Counted from the first letter of the stretch, positions 45,389-57,706 are shown. The stretch: 64,000 bases of DNA from Salticus scenicus (GCA_963930645.1 OZ005652.1:265073856-265137855), one strand, 5' to 3'. The notes: a model not told the origin generated them from the letters alone. Program-made: numbers and translations.

Positions 45389-46540
45389 GGGGGGGGGGTA
45401 TTTAAAAATAAATAAATAAAATAAAACAATAATTATTGTATGGTCTATTAAAACAAACTAAATTTTTTATTTTTCTATACAGCAGATATAATGCATGTTT
45501 TTTTTTTTTTTTTTAACAGAAACATGACTTGAAAAGTAACAATAAAAATCATACTTATATTGAAAACTAGCTTTTCTATTAATATGATTTATTTTACAAA
45601 ATATCAAAATAATTTTTTTACATGATTTTACAAATGCTGACTACTTAAGTAACCCTAGCCCATCCTCCTCCTCACTTTTTTATTGTTTCCTATTTGTTTG
45701 TTTGTTTATTTACTTATTGTGCATTGTATGCTCTCTAAACTGCCATTAGGGAAATAATGTCTTTATTGTTTTATACAGATGCTTTTAACTTTTGGTTAAC
45801 CTATGAATTAATAACTCATGTAGCGTAAAGCTAATTAGTCATCTGTTGTGCGATGTTTTAAAGTAAAAAAGGACTTTATTATGTTTAAAATCTTTTTATT
45901 TTTAAGAAATCTTTTTATCTTTAAAAAAATTAATCTGTTATGATATATATCTTTAAATCTTTTTATCCTTATTATCTTTAAAAAATTTTAGCATTGCACT
46001 AATTCTAATGTTAAATTCTGCTCTAAATGGTCTAGTTTCAAGTGCAGGGTTTATATCCAGAATCCAATAATTGTCCTGATCTGTTTTGACCTTAATTTGG
46101 GAAGGGGATTGGGGGGGGGGGCATTTCAGGTAAATCTGGTAAAATTATCTATTTCATAAGAGTAAGCATAAATTTTCACATGTAATTTTCCTTGCTATAG
46201 ACTTTAAGTCTGATAAAATAAATTTAAAGGCTGTTTTCAGTTGTTAAACAAAAGATTGTTTTTTAAATTCTGATAAAATTTTATTCGTTTAGGAAATCTA
46301 TTGATATAAATATTTTTTGTACTTTCTCTCCTAGCTTCAGCCACAGATTGCACCAGTTTAGGTGAACTGGTGTATAAAAATTATTCCAATTATTACATCT
46401 CAGCCATATAATATTTTTGGAATTAAAAAAGAAAGGAAATAAATTAAGGAAGGGAGTGCAAAGTACTATATTATTATTTTTAGTATAATATTTCATAAAG
46501 TTCATTTTAGTTATTAACTTTTTGCACTTAAAAAATACTC
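43110..46540. other. gene-free AT-rich stretch
   Basis: Poly-T/A runs, TA repeats near 45250, and G-rich runs at 45388 and 46110. Apart from the tRNA-like remnant at 43846 I see no gene or bounded repeat. Confidence 0.5.
43846..43915 (+). mobile_element. tRNA-like SINE remnant
   Basis: TGGTAGCCGAATGG resembles an A-box and AGATTTGAATCCTG a B-box, about 35 bases apart. The cloverleaf is not complete. Confidence 0.4.
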
Positions 46541-46547
46541 CTAACAG

Positions 46548-46720
46548 GCATTGCCAAAATTTGGCTTTATACTCAAACTGTATCTCTTAGCTAGACCATC
46601 AATATGCTACACTGAAGGTGAAACTATTCGACTTTACAGAACTGGCATAGATAATCTAGATAAAGCGAAAACATCTAAGCTATTGAAAGCTTTAGCTGAG
46701 AAAGAGATTGATTGCAAAAG
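46548..46720 (+). CDS. orphan exon-like segment, unknown product
   Basis: A 173-base stretch follows CTCCTAACAG and ends before GTAAAAA. It is open for 57 codons plus two bases. It begins ALPKFGFILKLYLLARPSIC and continues TEGETIRLYRTGIDNLDKAK then TSKLLKALAEKEIDCKR. Codon use looks coding and GC is higher than its surroundings. The helical, Lys/Leu-rich end vaguely recalls a TFIIS N-terminal (LW) domain, but I do not recognise it. It could be an exon of the next gene, a captured fragment, or chance. Confidence 0.35.
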
Positions 46721-46724
46721 GTAA

Positions 46725-48600
46725 AAAAAATAATCATTTTGAAAAGAAATATTTATTTAAAGATTAGAATATTAGGCTTATCCTGGAAGTATACAGGGTT
46801 ATTTTAAGCCTAATTAAATTTGAGAGAAGTTGTTGCTTCTCCCATTGCTTGCAAAAATGCAAGCATAACATTTGGTGAGTCACAGCAGTAAAGAAAAATA
46901 ATATATTTTACTTGTACATTTTACTTTTTAAAAAAATGTTAAATATCACTGCAGTAAATTATTATTATAAAATTTTTAATATTTACCTACAATTCCAAGA
47001 TCAATATACATACATTCATAATTTGATATCAGACTATTTAAACAAATTGTTCACAATCTTAATCACAGAAAAGATGTTCATTAACCATAAATAATATTTA
47101 GAGGTGAGGTGTGTAAGATTGAATTTTTATAGAAACTATATGTGAAAAATGCAGAGCTGGGAATCTATCTTGCTCACTTGGCTATGTGAGAAATGCCGAG
47201 TGGATAATCAGCCTGGGGGAGACTTAATGGTAGAGCACAGTATGCAGGGTAAATGAGTTCAACTATTTTTGAATTTTATTAAATAAAATTTACATTTATT
47301 TTTATGTGACACAAACATTGGCAAATGAGAAAAACAAAGTAATAAATATCTCTTGTGAGAATTAAAAGTATTTCATGTTACAGGAACCTTTATTTTATTA
47401 TTATTTTTTTTTTTAACTTTGTTGGATCACAAATACATATATATTCTAAAATTTTAAATATTCAACCGAAATATTAATTTTTTTTTTTTTTAATAATATT
47501 TTCTGCAGTGTCTCATTGTTCCATTTATATTTAGGTAAATACTCATTTTCAAAACTTTTTTCTTCGCCCTTTTTCTTTCCCTCTTTTTAAAATGTTTCTA
47601 TTTTCATGAAAAATTTAATCAGTTGCTTAATAGACTTTTTTTCTTTCAACTATTTATTTATTTATTTATTTTCACTTTTCAAGCAAATACTGAATGATTT
47701 AAATATTTGTGACACAGTTCTGTAAAATGTTGTTAGAATGTTTTAAATGGGCAATGTAATATTTATTTTCACCCATTCATTCATTTATTTATGCACATCT
47801 CTTAGTACAAAATATTTTTTTTTTGTTTTATTTGAGTTGCTCTTCTATTTTATGTATAAAATGTAACTCAGCATTTACAATTTTATTAATTTCATTTTTC
47901 AAAATCTAATGAGGATTAATGACTCTAAATTTCTTTTTAAATTATTGTAATTTTTTATGGTTTAATTTCTCATTCTATGTTAAACTAATTTTATTTAAAC
48001 AAAAAAAAAAAAAAAAAAAAAAAATGATTGTGATAATTGTATAAGGAATTCCAGTGCATAGGAATAGTGAATGATTACGACATTTATATGAAATTAACAT
48101 GAACAACTATGCATCATTTTATGTTATTTAGAGTTTATATTTGCATGTTTTGAATCTCAGTGTTTTTTGTTTGATATCAAAACTGTTTTATAATAGTGAT
48201 ATGTTTCATGATGTATATTATATGGATGTTTTGTACATACTTTTTTATTTATGCTAAAATGTAAAAAATCATTATTTATGTAATAAAATATTTTTTGAAT
48301 TTATAAATATTTTGGTATGTTATTTTTTATTGAGACTTCTTTATTATATCATTCAAACAATATAAACCAAATAAATACAATTTTCCTTTTTTGTCCTTTG
48401 ACACTAAGTTAAAAATATATAGTAAATTAATATAGTAACAACTAACAAGTTAAGGAATGCAACTTCATTTTTTAAGGTGAAGAATCAGTTTTTTCTAAAA
48501 CACTTTTTAAAAGACTTCAAGAAAAAAAAAGGAGATTCTCACTTCAAACTGTATGTGTGTGAGTGCGTGTGTGTATATGTGTTACAGTTAAAGTAATAAA
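46725..48600. other. gene-free AT-rich stretch
   Basis: Poly-A/T and TTTA runs, with a degenerate tRNA-like SINE piece near 47150-47230. Nothing else supported. Confidence 0.5.
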
Positions 48601-48702
48601 TCTGGTTATTATTAATAATAGCCGGCGATTATTAATAATAACTGCCTCTTTTGGTGAATCAATATGATTAATTAATGGACATTAATCACATTTAACCAGT
48701 TA

Positions 48703-50443
48703 TCTATAATAATAAAGGAAGATGTCTGTCTGTCTGAGTATCTATACGTTCAGCCCCTATTGAACGCAGAAGTACAAAATTTGCCATACGGGTGCTCCGA
48801 AGCCTGCCCGAATGCATAGTGAAAACAGAATTTAAAAATTTTAATTAGTTGCGGAGATATTAATTAAAATGTAAACCTATGTCTAATCAAAAATTGTTCT
48901 CAATGACTGTGAATTCACCGCGATTGCATAAAAATAGATATTTTAACGAAGTTAAAAACAGAAAAAGTGGAAAATAAATTAGAAATATTAGTCCGATCGT
49001 TACGACTTTGGTACCAAATGAAAGGGGATTTTTTTCCGAATCTAAGAGTGCAAGTGGCTTATCTCTACAGCAATTAGATTTTTTAAAATTAACTAAAGTA
49101 TGAAATTTAGTTGGCAACAGGCAGAACACTTAATTATTTCATTTATCAAAGATTCTTCAGTGCCAGGTGTTAGACATGCTGGCTTCTGGTCAGGAAAAAA
49201 AGTTTTTCGTTTTTCGCCCACATGACAAAGTAGTGGAGATAAAAAAAGCAGTTTTTGAATTTTTTCAATTTAAAATCGATCAAAAGCAGAACTTTGAAAT
49301 TGCCCGTCATTATGGCTCACCTGTATGCAGTTAAAAAATCTAAAGTATAGCTTTAAAATAAATAGACATATTATATTTATTTAAATTCATTTTTATTTCA
49401 TCTGTTAATGACACCAAAAGTTACTTTTAACAGAATAATATTGATTTTTTTTTCCCCTTTTTTTATGAATTCAGTTGTAAAAAAGCAGTTTTGGAATTCT
49501 TAAATATTAGACGGATTTCAATAGAAATCGTTAAATCGCCCTTGATAGATTAGCCATTTTGAATCTAAAATATATCAAAGATATTCATTATTGTAATACA
49601 TAATACATCATTCAAAAGATATTTTAAAGTATTTTTATTGCAGGCTATTAAAATGATATAAGCCGTTCAAATTCTGTACTAAACTTTCGGAGAAAACTAC
49701 GGAAAAACCAGAAAATTTTTATTCTTTTATATTTTACAGAGTTTCAAATTCAGATTTTCGCTCACATTTCGTACTAATAATTTTTAACGGTATATAGCCC
49801 GGAATTAAGCAAGTTTTGGAGAAAACCACAGATAAGTCAGACACAAATCTTTTAAAAAATGTTTGTATTATCTTTGTATTTCAGCTTCTAATTAGTATAA
49901 TTTCATTTTTATATTATCGAAAGTGGAATTCAAGATTCACCTGATTTACACGTTTTAAGGTCTCCTGATTAGGTTTTCTTTTGTATCTCAGCTGCTAATT
50001 AAAATAATTTCATAAGTAATACATTATTTGAAAGCTTTGTTGATTTGGAAATGAACAATATATTACAGAAATGTCTACCACCAGATGGCGCTGTAATATT
50101 TGAAAATTTCAATATTTCAAATTCTAATGAGCGAGGAAGTTGTTGTAAGTTCGAAAACGGGGATAAGGCGCAACCGAGCGGGACTTAGCTAAAGTCAGAA
50201 ATTTGAAAGATCATAACATGGTGAGAGAACAGGCTGTTTCAGATATTGAAAAGGGAAAAGGGCGCCAAAAGCGCTACTGCATGTGAATTTACTGCGATTT
50301 CAATAAGCTATTTTCACGATATATCAATAAGCTGTTATTAGACCTGAAACGGGAAAAAGGCGCCGCAGGCGCGACCGAGCTGGAGTTTCGTTAAGTCGGA
50401 TTTTTCAGGGATCGCGAACCAGCTGGTCGCCGAAGGCGGCCAG
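48703..50443 (+). mobile_element. Helitron-like element (1741 bp), near-canonical ends
   Basis: Preceded by A, it starts TCTATAATAATAAAGG followed by GTCTGTCTGT. It ends ...GGTCGCCGAAGGCGGCCAG, followed by T, with a GC hairpin at the very end. Insertion at A^T without duplication fits Helitrons, although the last four bases are CCAG rather than CTAG. It interrupts a ~90-bp repeat: 48602-48702 resembles 50444-50527. The body shares blocks with the minus-strand element ending at 16867. No helicase coding seen. Confidence 0.65.
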
Positions 50444-50875
50444 TTATTAATAATTACTGAGAAAGTTTGGTGAATGTAATTAAATAATAGACAGTAATCA
50501 CATTAACCAGTTGTTATTAATAATGACCAGGAAAGGATGTTATGAACTATTTTAACTCATTGAAACTTCAACTATAACTTAATTTTTATGTATCTGTGTA
50601 CTGTGATAATTAATCTGTTGTTATCGACATTAGTAGAATTTAAAAAACTCATGAATTAAATAAATTCTTCAATCAATTAAATACTTTCATTAAGTACTAC
50701 CTTGGTAACTGAAGTATTGTATTCGGTTAAAAATTTCGATATTGAGTATTCAGTTGACTTACATATTTTAAGGTCTTCTGAGTCCAAAAAAGTATTTTTG
50801 GCAATTGATCAGTATGTGTGTGTATCTATGTAAATGGGGAATCTTCTGATTACCATAATTCTTAAATGATTAAAA

Positions 50876-51194
50876 GGGGCCGTAGTAGCCCCTTTAGGTA
50901 GTAGAGCGCGGAGCTCTTAATTGGAAGATTGTTAGTTTGATATTTGAGCTGACCAAAGACTATCATGTACACTAATGGTGGCTAGTGCATGTAAAATCCG
51001 TTGTGGCTGCAATGTTCTCCTTGTTCCCATCCAAATTATACCTCTAGGGGTCACTGAAGCTAGGGAGCTATCCCCTCCGTGGATATCAAAACTATGATGG
51101 TATGTCTCCAGACCATCGCTAGGGGAGCACCCCAGACTGTCACCAGTTGCCCATTGTGCAGTACTAGTACAACATTAAACCCAACCAACCAATC
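50876..51194 (+). mobile_element. tRNA-derived SINE with 13-bp TSD
   Basis: TAAATGATTAAAA flanks it on both sides (50863-50875, 51195-51207). The 5' part has tRNA-like A (TTAGGTAGTAGAGCGCGG) and B (TTAGTTTGATATTTGAG) boxes for Pol III. The 3' end is a CCAACCAACC simple repeat. It was mobilised by a LINE reverse transcriptase. Confidence 0.85.
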
Positions 51195-51768
51195 TAAATG
51201 ATTAAAAATAGAACAGTGGGACTTTAGAATTAAGGTAAGTCTTCTAGTATACAGGTGATTTTGTCGATTTTTAGTGAAAATTGGAAATCAACAGTAGGAC
51301 TGTAAGCCATACCACAAACAGAACTAAACGATTTTCTTCAAAGTTACCATATAATTAACCTTTTAGATGTCTTCTTGTATGTATTAGTTGGCTCTTTCGA
51401 GAAATTTTCAGTCACTCTGTATAAGTAGATCAATTTCAGGTCTCGCAAATGCATTTCTTTAAAAGGGCTCTATGCATTTTCTTCAAACTCGTCATATAAA
51501 CACCCTTTTAGATATTTTTTCCTTTGTGATTGTTTGCTTCTGGTAAACAGATGAATTTGCCAAGTTTCAGTGAAAATTGACAGTTGGAAAGAAAGTTGGC
51601 ATCTCAAAAGAAACTCTAACAATTTTCTTTGAAATTACTACATAAACCTCTTTTTAGCTATTCTTTTGCATGTATTACTTAGTTTTCACTAGAAAATTAA
51701 CTTTCGTCTTGATTAGGTGGGTCAGTCTTAAATCTGATGTTTCAAAACACGGCTCTATCGATTTTTTT

Positions 51769-52113
51769 ACTTTTTCTTACAATACTTTCTCTACCATATA
51801 TATGTGTTTTATAGTCAAGTTTTAAAAATCGAGATTTTGTTATATTTATACATTTTGAGGTCCAATGAATCCGAAAAACATGTTTTTAGCACTTGGGCTG
51901 TCTGTGGCTTTGTGTGACTCTTTGTGTGACTATTTGTTCTCACTCAAGAACAAATAGTAGCAGGGAGACCAAACTCTGTATTTTACATTTGTATCATATA
52001 TAGATGCTACACTAAACTTTTCATTGAGATCAAGCAAAGGGTTCATTTATAGGGCCATTCAATAGAATTCAAACAATACATTATGTCTGTAGGAGAAATT
52101 GCAGGTAAGTAAA
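51769..52113 (+). mobile_element. short-TIR non-autonomous element with GTCTGT/GTGACT repeat
   Basis: Starts near TTTACTTTTTCTTACAATAC, then ATTTTGAGGTC and GAATCCGAAAAACATG, a GTCTGT/TGTGTGACT repeat and CTCAAGAACAAATAGTAGCA. It ends TTGCAGGTAAGTAAA. Inverted relative of 34465-34860. The GAATCCGAAAA and CTCAAGAACAAATTG blocks are shared with 24330-24490. Confidence 0.55.
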
Positions 52114-53006
52114 AAGTTATTTAACATTTATAAGTTAAAAATAATAGTGTGTTTTTTTTTTAATTATTATTATTATTATTCATTTTAAAAATAATAATCT
52201 TTCTTTACTGTTTATCTCTCCTTTCCACTTTTTATGTTATTACTAGCAGGCTTTGCCCGTTTCGCTGGCAACTACTACATTAAAATGATTTCTTTTTAAT
52301 CGAATAACTGAAACGTTTAAATAAATATATTTCGATTGGCGACTATTAGCGCCACAGCTTTAGTATGGGATCTCCTTGGCGATATTAAATACTTTTTTAA
52401 CTTTTCGAATCTATACAACAAAACTATTATTAAAGCGAATATTCTCGAAAATAGTCCATTAGTAAAGCTTATTCTTTGACTATTCTGGAAACAGTTGAAG
52501 CTGTTACTCATACGGCAAAAGTTACTATTCGATGAATGCTCTGGAACATTCTGAAAAACAGTCACTTGCTCCACAGGAGTAAACCAAGTAACATCAAATA
52601 CTCCAGAGCATACATTTTCACAAGCTTACGAAAATGTTCATTCGCTTAGAGCTCAATCCCACAGAATAGGTCCCTCAATAACGCTGATTCGCAGTGAGTA
52701 CATACTCTCTCACAGAAATCAACTCATCCGTATTTATAACTTTTGGAGATAATTCCATCCAGAATCCCATGGAAAGCTGGAGATCTGTGCTCCCGTTTGT
52801 GTAGGAGATCTTCGAAACTTAGAGAACTCTAAAGTACCATTTTTCACTAAACTTGGTTGCCCACTCACCAAGTTTGTCGCCAAGGCTGACCCTATTGAAA
52901 GTGAATGTACTGCCTTTTTATTTTCACTTTGCCTGTAAAACTGCTTTCATTGCAACAGTGCTATTGATGCAGGGCAAAGAATTAATCCCTTATAACACTG
53001 TGCTAT

Positions 53007-53442
53007 CAGGGGTCGATCCAGGCAAAATTTGGGTCCCTTTTGCGGCCCCTTCACAAAATTCCCCATAGTAAAAAGGGACCCTTCACAAAATTCAAATTCA
53101 TGAAAAGGGACCCTTCACAAAATTCAAATTCATGAAAAGGGACCCTTCACAAAATTTAAATTCATAAAATCAGTCCCTTCACAAGATTTTTTTTATAAAA
53201 ATGATCCTTTTATTAAATGTTTTCAGTATTATTTTTAATTAATGCATTAATTTGTCTCAACGAAACTATCAACTTGATATTATACATTACATAAAGTGAT
53301 TGTAAAAATGAAAAATTTTACACAAAATTTTACTTTTTCACAAAAATATTTTATATTTCACAAAAATAAATAAAAATTTCACAAAAATATTTTGTTTTTC
53401 ACAAAAAAGGGACCCAAAAATTAAAACCTGGATCGACCCCTG
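53007..53442. mobile_element. TIR element (436 bp), CAGGGGTCGATCCAGG ends
   Basis: Begins CAGGGGTCGATCCAGG and ends with its reverse complement. Flanked by GCTAT (53002-53006, 53443-53447). The CAGGGG ends look hAT-like, but only five flanking bases repeat. Confidence 0.7.
53058..53160. repeat. 32-bp tandem repeat inside the TIR element
   Basis: GGGACCCTTCACAAAATTCA recurs at 53075, 53107 and 53139, with an earlier and a later partial unit. It is derived from the element's own TIR sequence. Confidence 0.85.
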
Positions 53443-54176
53443 GCTATGAACACTACTTCTGCCGCATTTTAGACAACTAATATTTTTATGGTTATATATT
53501 TCCTGTTAAACGTATTCTTGTTTTTGTTTATTTGTTTAAATATTAAATTAATCAAATATTTCTGCCCGACATTGCACAGATATAGTCACACACAGCAACT
53601 CGTACATTTGCATTATAAATTAGAGTAGTGATTGGCATATAAAATAAATAAATAAATATGTAAACATTACCGTGCTACAAAACTTTATTAAATCTCTCCC
53701 TTGGCAGCTTTTGAATTTTCGTCACCATATTAGTGATGATTTGTTTTTTTCCTTTATATAATTTCTTAAAAGAAGGAATCCTATTTTGGTGATACTTTTA
53801 TCAGACACCTTTTCGTTAATTTATAAGAATTCTTCATATTCTGTTTATATTTTTAATGGTTTTTAAGCTTAAATTTGTGCTTGAAATAAATTTTCTATTT
53901 TTAAAGCTGCATTTTTTTTTTTTTTTTTTTGTAAAGTTATCTATTCACATAAAAATAGATCATTTATGTGACTACTATTTTGGTTTAATTTCTTTTTCTT
54001 TTTGTAATATTTTATAATTCATTTATATTTTTGATGCGCTACTTGGATTAAAATGGCTGTTGTTAAATTAAACTTCTTGGCGAAAAACATTCGGTTTATT
54101 TAAACTTATTTTAAAGAAAAGGATTATTTTACTATAACATACTTTAAATACTTTATAAAATCCTTTTTGCAAATCT

Positions 54177-54330
54177 TAGCAAATGAATTTCGTACAGCAA
54201 TGTGTCCATCTTCAGTGCCAAGTACGTTCGCAACATCGTTCTTCACCAGAAACGTTTCTGTTGAAGAACGACGTTGTGAATGTATTTGGCACTGAAGATG
54301 GACACGTTGCTGTCCAAAATTAATTTGCTA
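54177..54330. repeat. near-perfect 154-bp hairpin
   Basis: TAGCAAATGAATTTCGTACA through CCATCTTCAGTGCCAAGTAC pairs with the inverse sequence ending at 54330. Arms are about 75 bases with few mismatches and a very short loop near GAAACGTTTC. It could be a tiny foldback transposon or a small-RNA precursor. Confidence 0.8.
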
Positions 54331-55067
54331 ACATTCGGTTTATTTCAAAGCCAAAATTTAAAAAATCGCCCAGTGGGATCTATAAATAAAACTAAAATAA
54401 ATTTATAGTTCATAGAGTTTATTGTAGTAACGAAACGCTATGCAGTCAAATGTGACATCATGGGTAGTTTTTTCCTTTCTTTTTAATAACTTGACAGTAA
54501 AAATCTAAAAAATAATAGTTAAAAAAAAAAAAAAAAAAAAAATAGAACAACATATAATAGTATCATAAACTATATTAACACTTTATCAATGTGTATAAAA
54601 TTTTTTATTGTTCACGTTTAAGTAAATGTATTTATTTTCCTATCAAAAAAAAAAAAAAAAAAAAGAACGCCTAAATTTTTTTTGCCAACAATTAAATTAC
54701 GGATAAAATTTTATTGGCTATTTTTAAAGCTATTATGAAGTTAATATTTTCATATTTTAAATTATTTAAAAGAAAACAAATCAAAAATTCGAAAATCGGG
54801 CTTTGAGGTGCACAAGGACCCCTCGTGGCGCACCTTCATGCCAAAACACTCGACTGTCCGAGTTACCGTCTTTACGCTATGCTGTCCACACACAGACGCA
54901 CAAACATTGCCTTTTATGTATATAAAGATTATTTAAACTAAAATCCTAGTAATTTATCTAATGTAAATATTTTAAAGGCCAATAAAATATTAGCCAGCTT
55001 TACAAATAAAAACAAAAAATTGCAATTTTCTGTATAAACAGATATTAAAAATATACTATTCTTCAGG

Positions 55068-55640
55068 GCACACAGTTCTCCTCCTAAAGTTATATACTTT
55101 AAGACGTAAGAGAGGGCCGGGTTCGACTCATCGACTTATCCATCTTCATTAATTAATTTGAAATGTAAAATTATTTTCACATATATTTTTTTTTTCTACT
55201 TTTTTCAATGAAATTTCACATGTTATTTAAAAATTAAAAATGATAGAATATGTTACTGTCTTACTTTTTAAAAATTATATTCTTCTTTCTTCTCTTTCGT
55301 TTTTGTATGAAATTTTATGAATTCTACTAATTTCTTTATCAATTTTAAATATCTTCAAAATCAATAAATGCAATAGCCTGCTCTACGAATAAAGATAGAA
55401 ATTTGTATTTTTTTCTATAAAGAGAAATTCAAACACAACTGTTATTTAGAACCTAAATTTCTGCTCTCAGAGCTGGAAGACTCAAGGTGCCGGGTTCGAT
55501 TCCATGTCGGGTTAGATCTTCTGAGTTTCTTATGATTTTCTCCAAAAATTGCGTTGATATGGGCTAGAACCTTAGTGTAGACAGTCAGGTTTAACCCACA
55601 CAAACAAATAATCGTGTAACATCCAAAATGTTCAAACACT
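55068..55640 (+). mobile_element. two tRNA-like SINE remnants
   Basis: B-box-like GGCCGGGTTCGACTC (55116) and GCCGGGTTCGATTCC (55488). The second continues into a body ending in CACACAAACAAATAA (55600), a typical simple 3' tail. No clean target duplications. Confidence 0.5.
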
Positions 55641-56694
55641 TATATTGGTAGTGTGTATTCTCCTTTTAATATGTGTTTTCACATATGCTTTTTTTTTTTT
55701 ATTTTTTATAATTGAACAAATTGTTAATGTAAATCAATCTAAATTATATATTAATAAATATTGTGTAGTAAAAAAGCTAGGAGTGTTCATGGTGTATAAA
55801 ATATATTAATTAATTCAGGGATGATTTTCTGCCACCAGTATTTTTATACAGGAATTTTTACCACATTTTTACAATTATTTTTGTGATTTTATAGGTTCGA
55901 AATTTTTGTACGAAAATACTGGTTGCAGAAAAAGCGGAATTCTTTCATCCCTGTTATTTGTTATCAGAGGATGCGTTCTTAACCTTTTCAGGGGCAAGCA
56001 AATTTTCTCAATTTAAATTCAACAGCCTTTAGAAATCATCTACAATATTAAAAGACAAGAAATAAATGAAGTTATTCGTCTAAGTTATAAAAGAAAAATT
56101 TTATAAAAAATTTCCGGTAACAGTTTTTTTAAATTATAATATTTGTGGTTCATTGCTGAAAAGGTAAAAAAAAAAAAAAAAAAAAAATAGAAATATTTTA
56201 TTTTGTAACTAAATAATCTTGTCTAAAATTTATAGCAGAAAGTTTTCTGGGGGGGGGGGGGGGTTAGGAAATTTTAAAACATCAAAAAATTAAAGGAATG
56301 TTTTGTCCCCCCTAGAAAAATGTTTGCCCCTCCTGGAAACATAGTCTAGCTACGGGCCTGCCCTAGTGGAGAGAATATCCATAACACTCCCCATCGAACT
56401 CATGTAAGTTCACCATCAATTTCCAAAAATATTACAATCATTATCAATTATTAAATCCACATACTGAAAAATAATTTGAATATCTAAATAACTACCAGTT
56501 AAGAAATAAGAAAAATCTAATCAAACAACTTAAATAAAAGTTACAAAAAAAAAAAAATAAATAAATAAAATAAATAAAATAAATAAAAGTTTTCAGTAAT
56601 CAAATAGCAATATATACACAAATAATAATCAACATTACATAAGTGAACAATTTTTACTTATTGAATTTATTATTAATGGTTAATTTCTAAATTA

Positions 56695-57206
56695 TATACA
56701 AGTTGAACTGAGCGCTTAATGTTCCCTTTAGCAGTTTTGATAAGAAGTGAACGAATTTTTCCATCTCGACCTGGATATATATTTAAAATTCTACCCATCA
56801 TCTATATGTTTCTAGAGTAGCACTCATCATTAATTAAAACCACATCATTTACCTTGAATAATGAAATCTTACCTGATTGTGGAGATATATAAGCAGATCT
56901 TAGATTAAGCAAATAATACTCTTTTCTCCACCTGTTCCAAAAATGAGACAAAAGAGACTGTTGATATTTATATCTCTTTACAAAAGAATTTTTGCTTACA
57001 ATTAATTTGTTTTTGTTAAGCTTAGTTACAGGTAAGGAAATTAATTTTTTTCCAACTAGAAAGTGAGAAGTAGTGAGTGGAGAAGGTTCTGATAGCTCAC
57101 TGTACAGATATGTAATAGGTCTAGAATTAATCATTGCTTCAATTTCTAGAAAAACAATTTCTAATTCTTTAAGAGAAAGAGAAGATTTACCAATAATTTT
57201 CTTTAA
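56695..57206 (-). pseudogene. BEL/Pao retrotransposon integrase C-terminus, decayed
   Basis: Minus-strand reading: KELEIVFLEIEAMINSRPIT, then TTSHFLVGKKLISLP, then LSHFWNRWRKEYYLLNLRS, VNDVVLINDE, and, after one stop, GRILNIYPGRDGKIRS. These blocks (INSRP, HFL.G, FW.RW..EYL..LR, PGRDG.IR) are the conserved end of BEL/Pao polyproteins. The rest of the integrase is at 58318-58720; the foldback element and a SINE have separated them. Confidence 0.85.
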
Positions 57207-57639
57207 CGGCCCTCTTCACTTACCGTCGCCGGAAGCCCGAGCCAGTGTTATTCTATGGAGAAATTTTCTTTACAAATAATTTATTAACTAATACATATTT
57301 TTAAATTCTGTTTTCACATTCAGAAAATTCCCAATTGTTAAATTGACGGACCTTTTTTAAAAATGTATTTTTTTAATTTTTAATATTTTATTTTGAAATT
57401 GCAAAATGAAAAAAATTCACATATTGAAAATTCGTATTTTGCAGCTTCAAAGTAAAATATAAAAAATTAACAAAAATAATTTTTTTAAAAAGGTCCGTCA
57501 ATTTAACAGCTGGGAATTTTCAGAATGTGAAAACAGAATTTAAAAATATGTATTAGTTGATAAGTTATTTGTAAAGAAAAATTTCCCATAGAATAACATT
57601 ATTTATTGAAATTTTATTTTTCCGACTGAGTGAAAATAA

Positions 57640-57706
57640 TGCCTGGACCGGGAGTCGAACCCCGGATCTTTGACTTTCAAGGCTCTACCAATTGAGCTAT
57701 CCAGGC
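57640..57706 (-). pseudogene. tRNA-like sequence, 6 bases deleted in anticodon arm
   Basis: GCCTGGATAGCTCAATTGG and GGGGTTCGACTCCCGGTCC are present, and the acceptor stem pairs fully. Compared with the partner at 57795 it lacks six bases in the anticodon arm, so no usable anticodon loop forms. Confidence 0.7.

Larger units (their letters stand above)
52243..54928 (-). mobile_element. Helitron, non-autonomous (2686 bp), canonical ends
   Basis: On the minus strand it begins TCTTTATATACATAAAAGGC after an A, with GTGCGTCTGTGTGTG shortly after. It ends GGGCAAAGCCTGCTAG followed by T. The TC...CTAG ends, small 3' hairpin and A^T insertion are the Helitron signature. Nested within are a TIR element (53007-53442) and a hairpin (54177-54330). 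No Rep/helicase frame. Confidence 0.75.

Noticed and set aside
45226..45429. Lys-rich 67-aa minus-strand frame
   Set aside because: Translation of a long poly-T run; no coding features.
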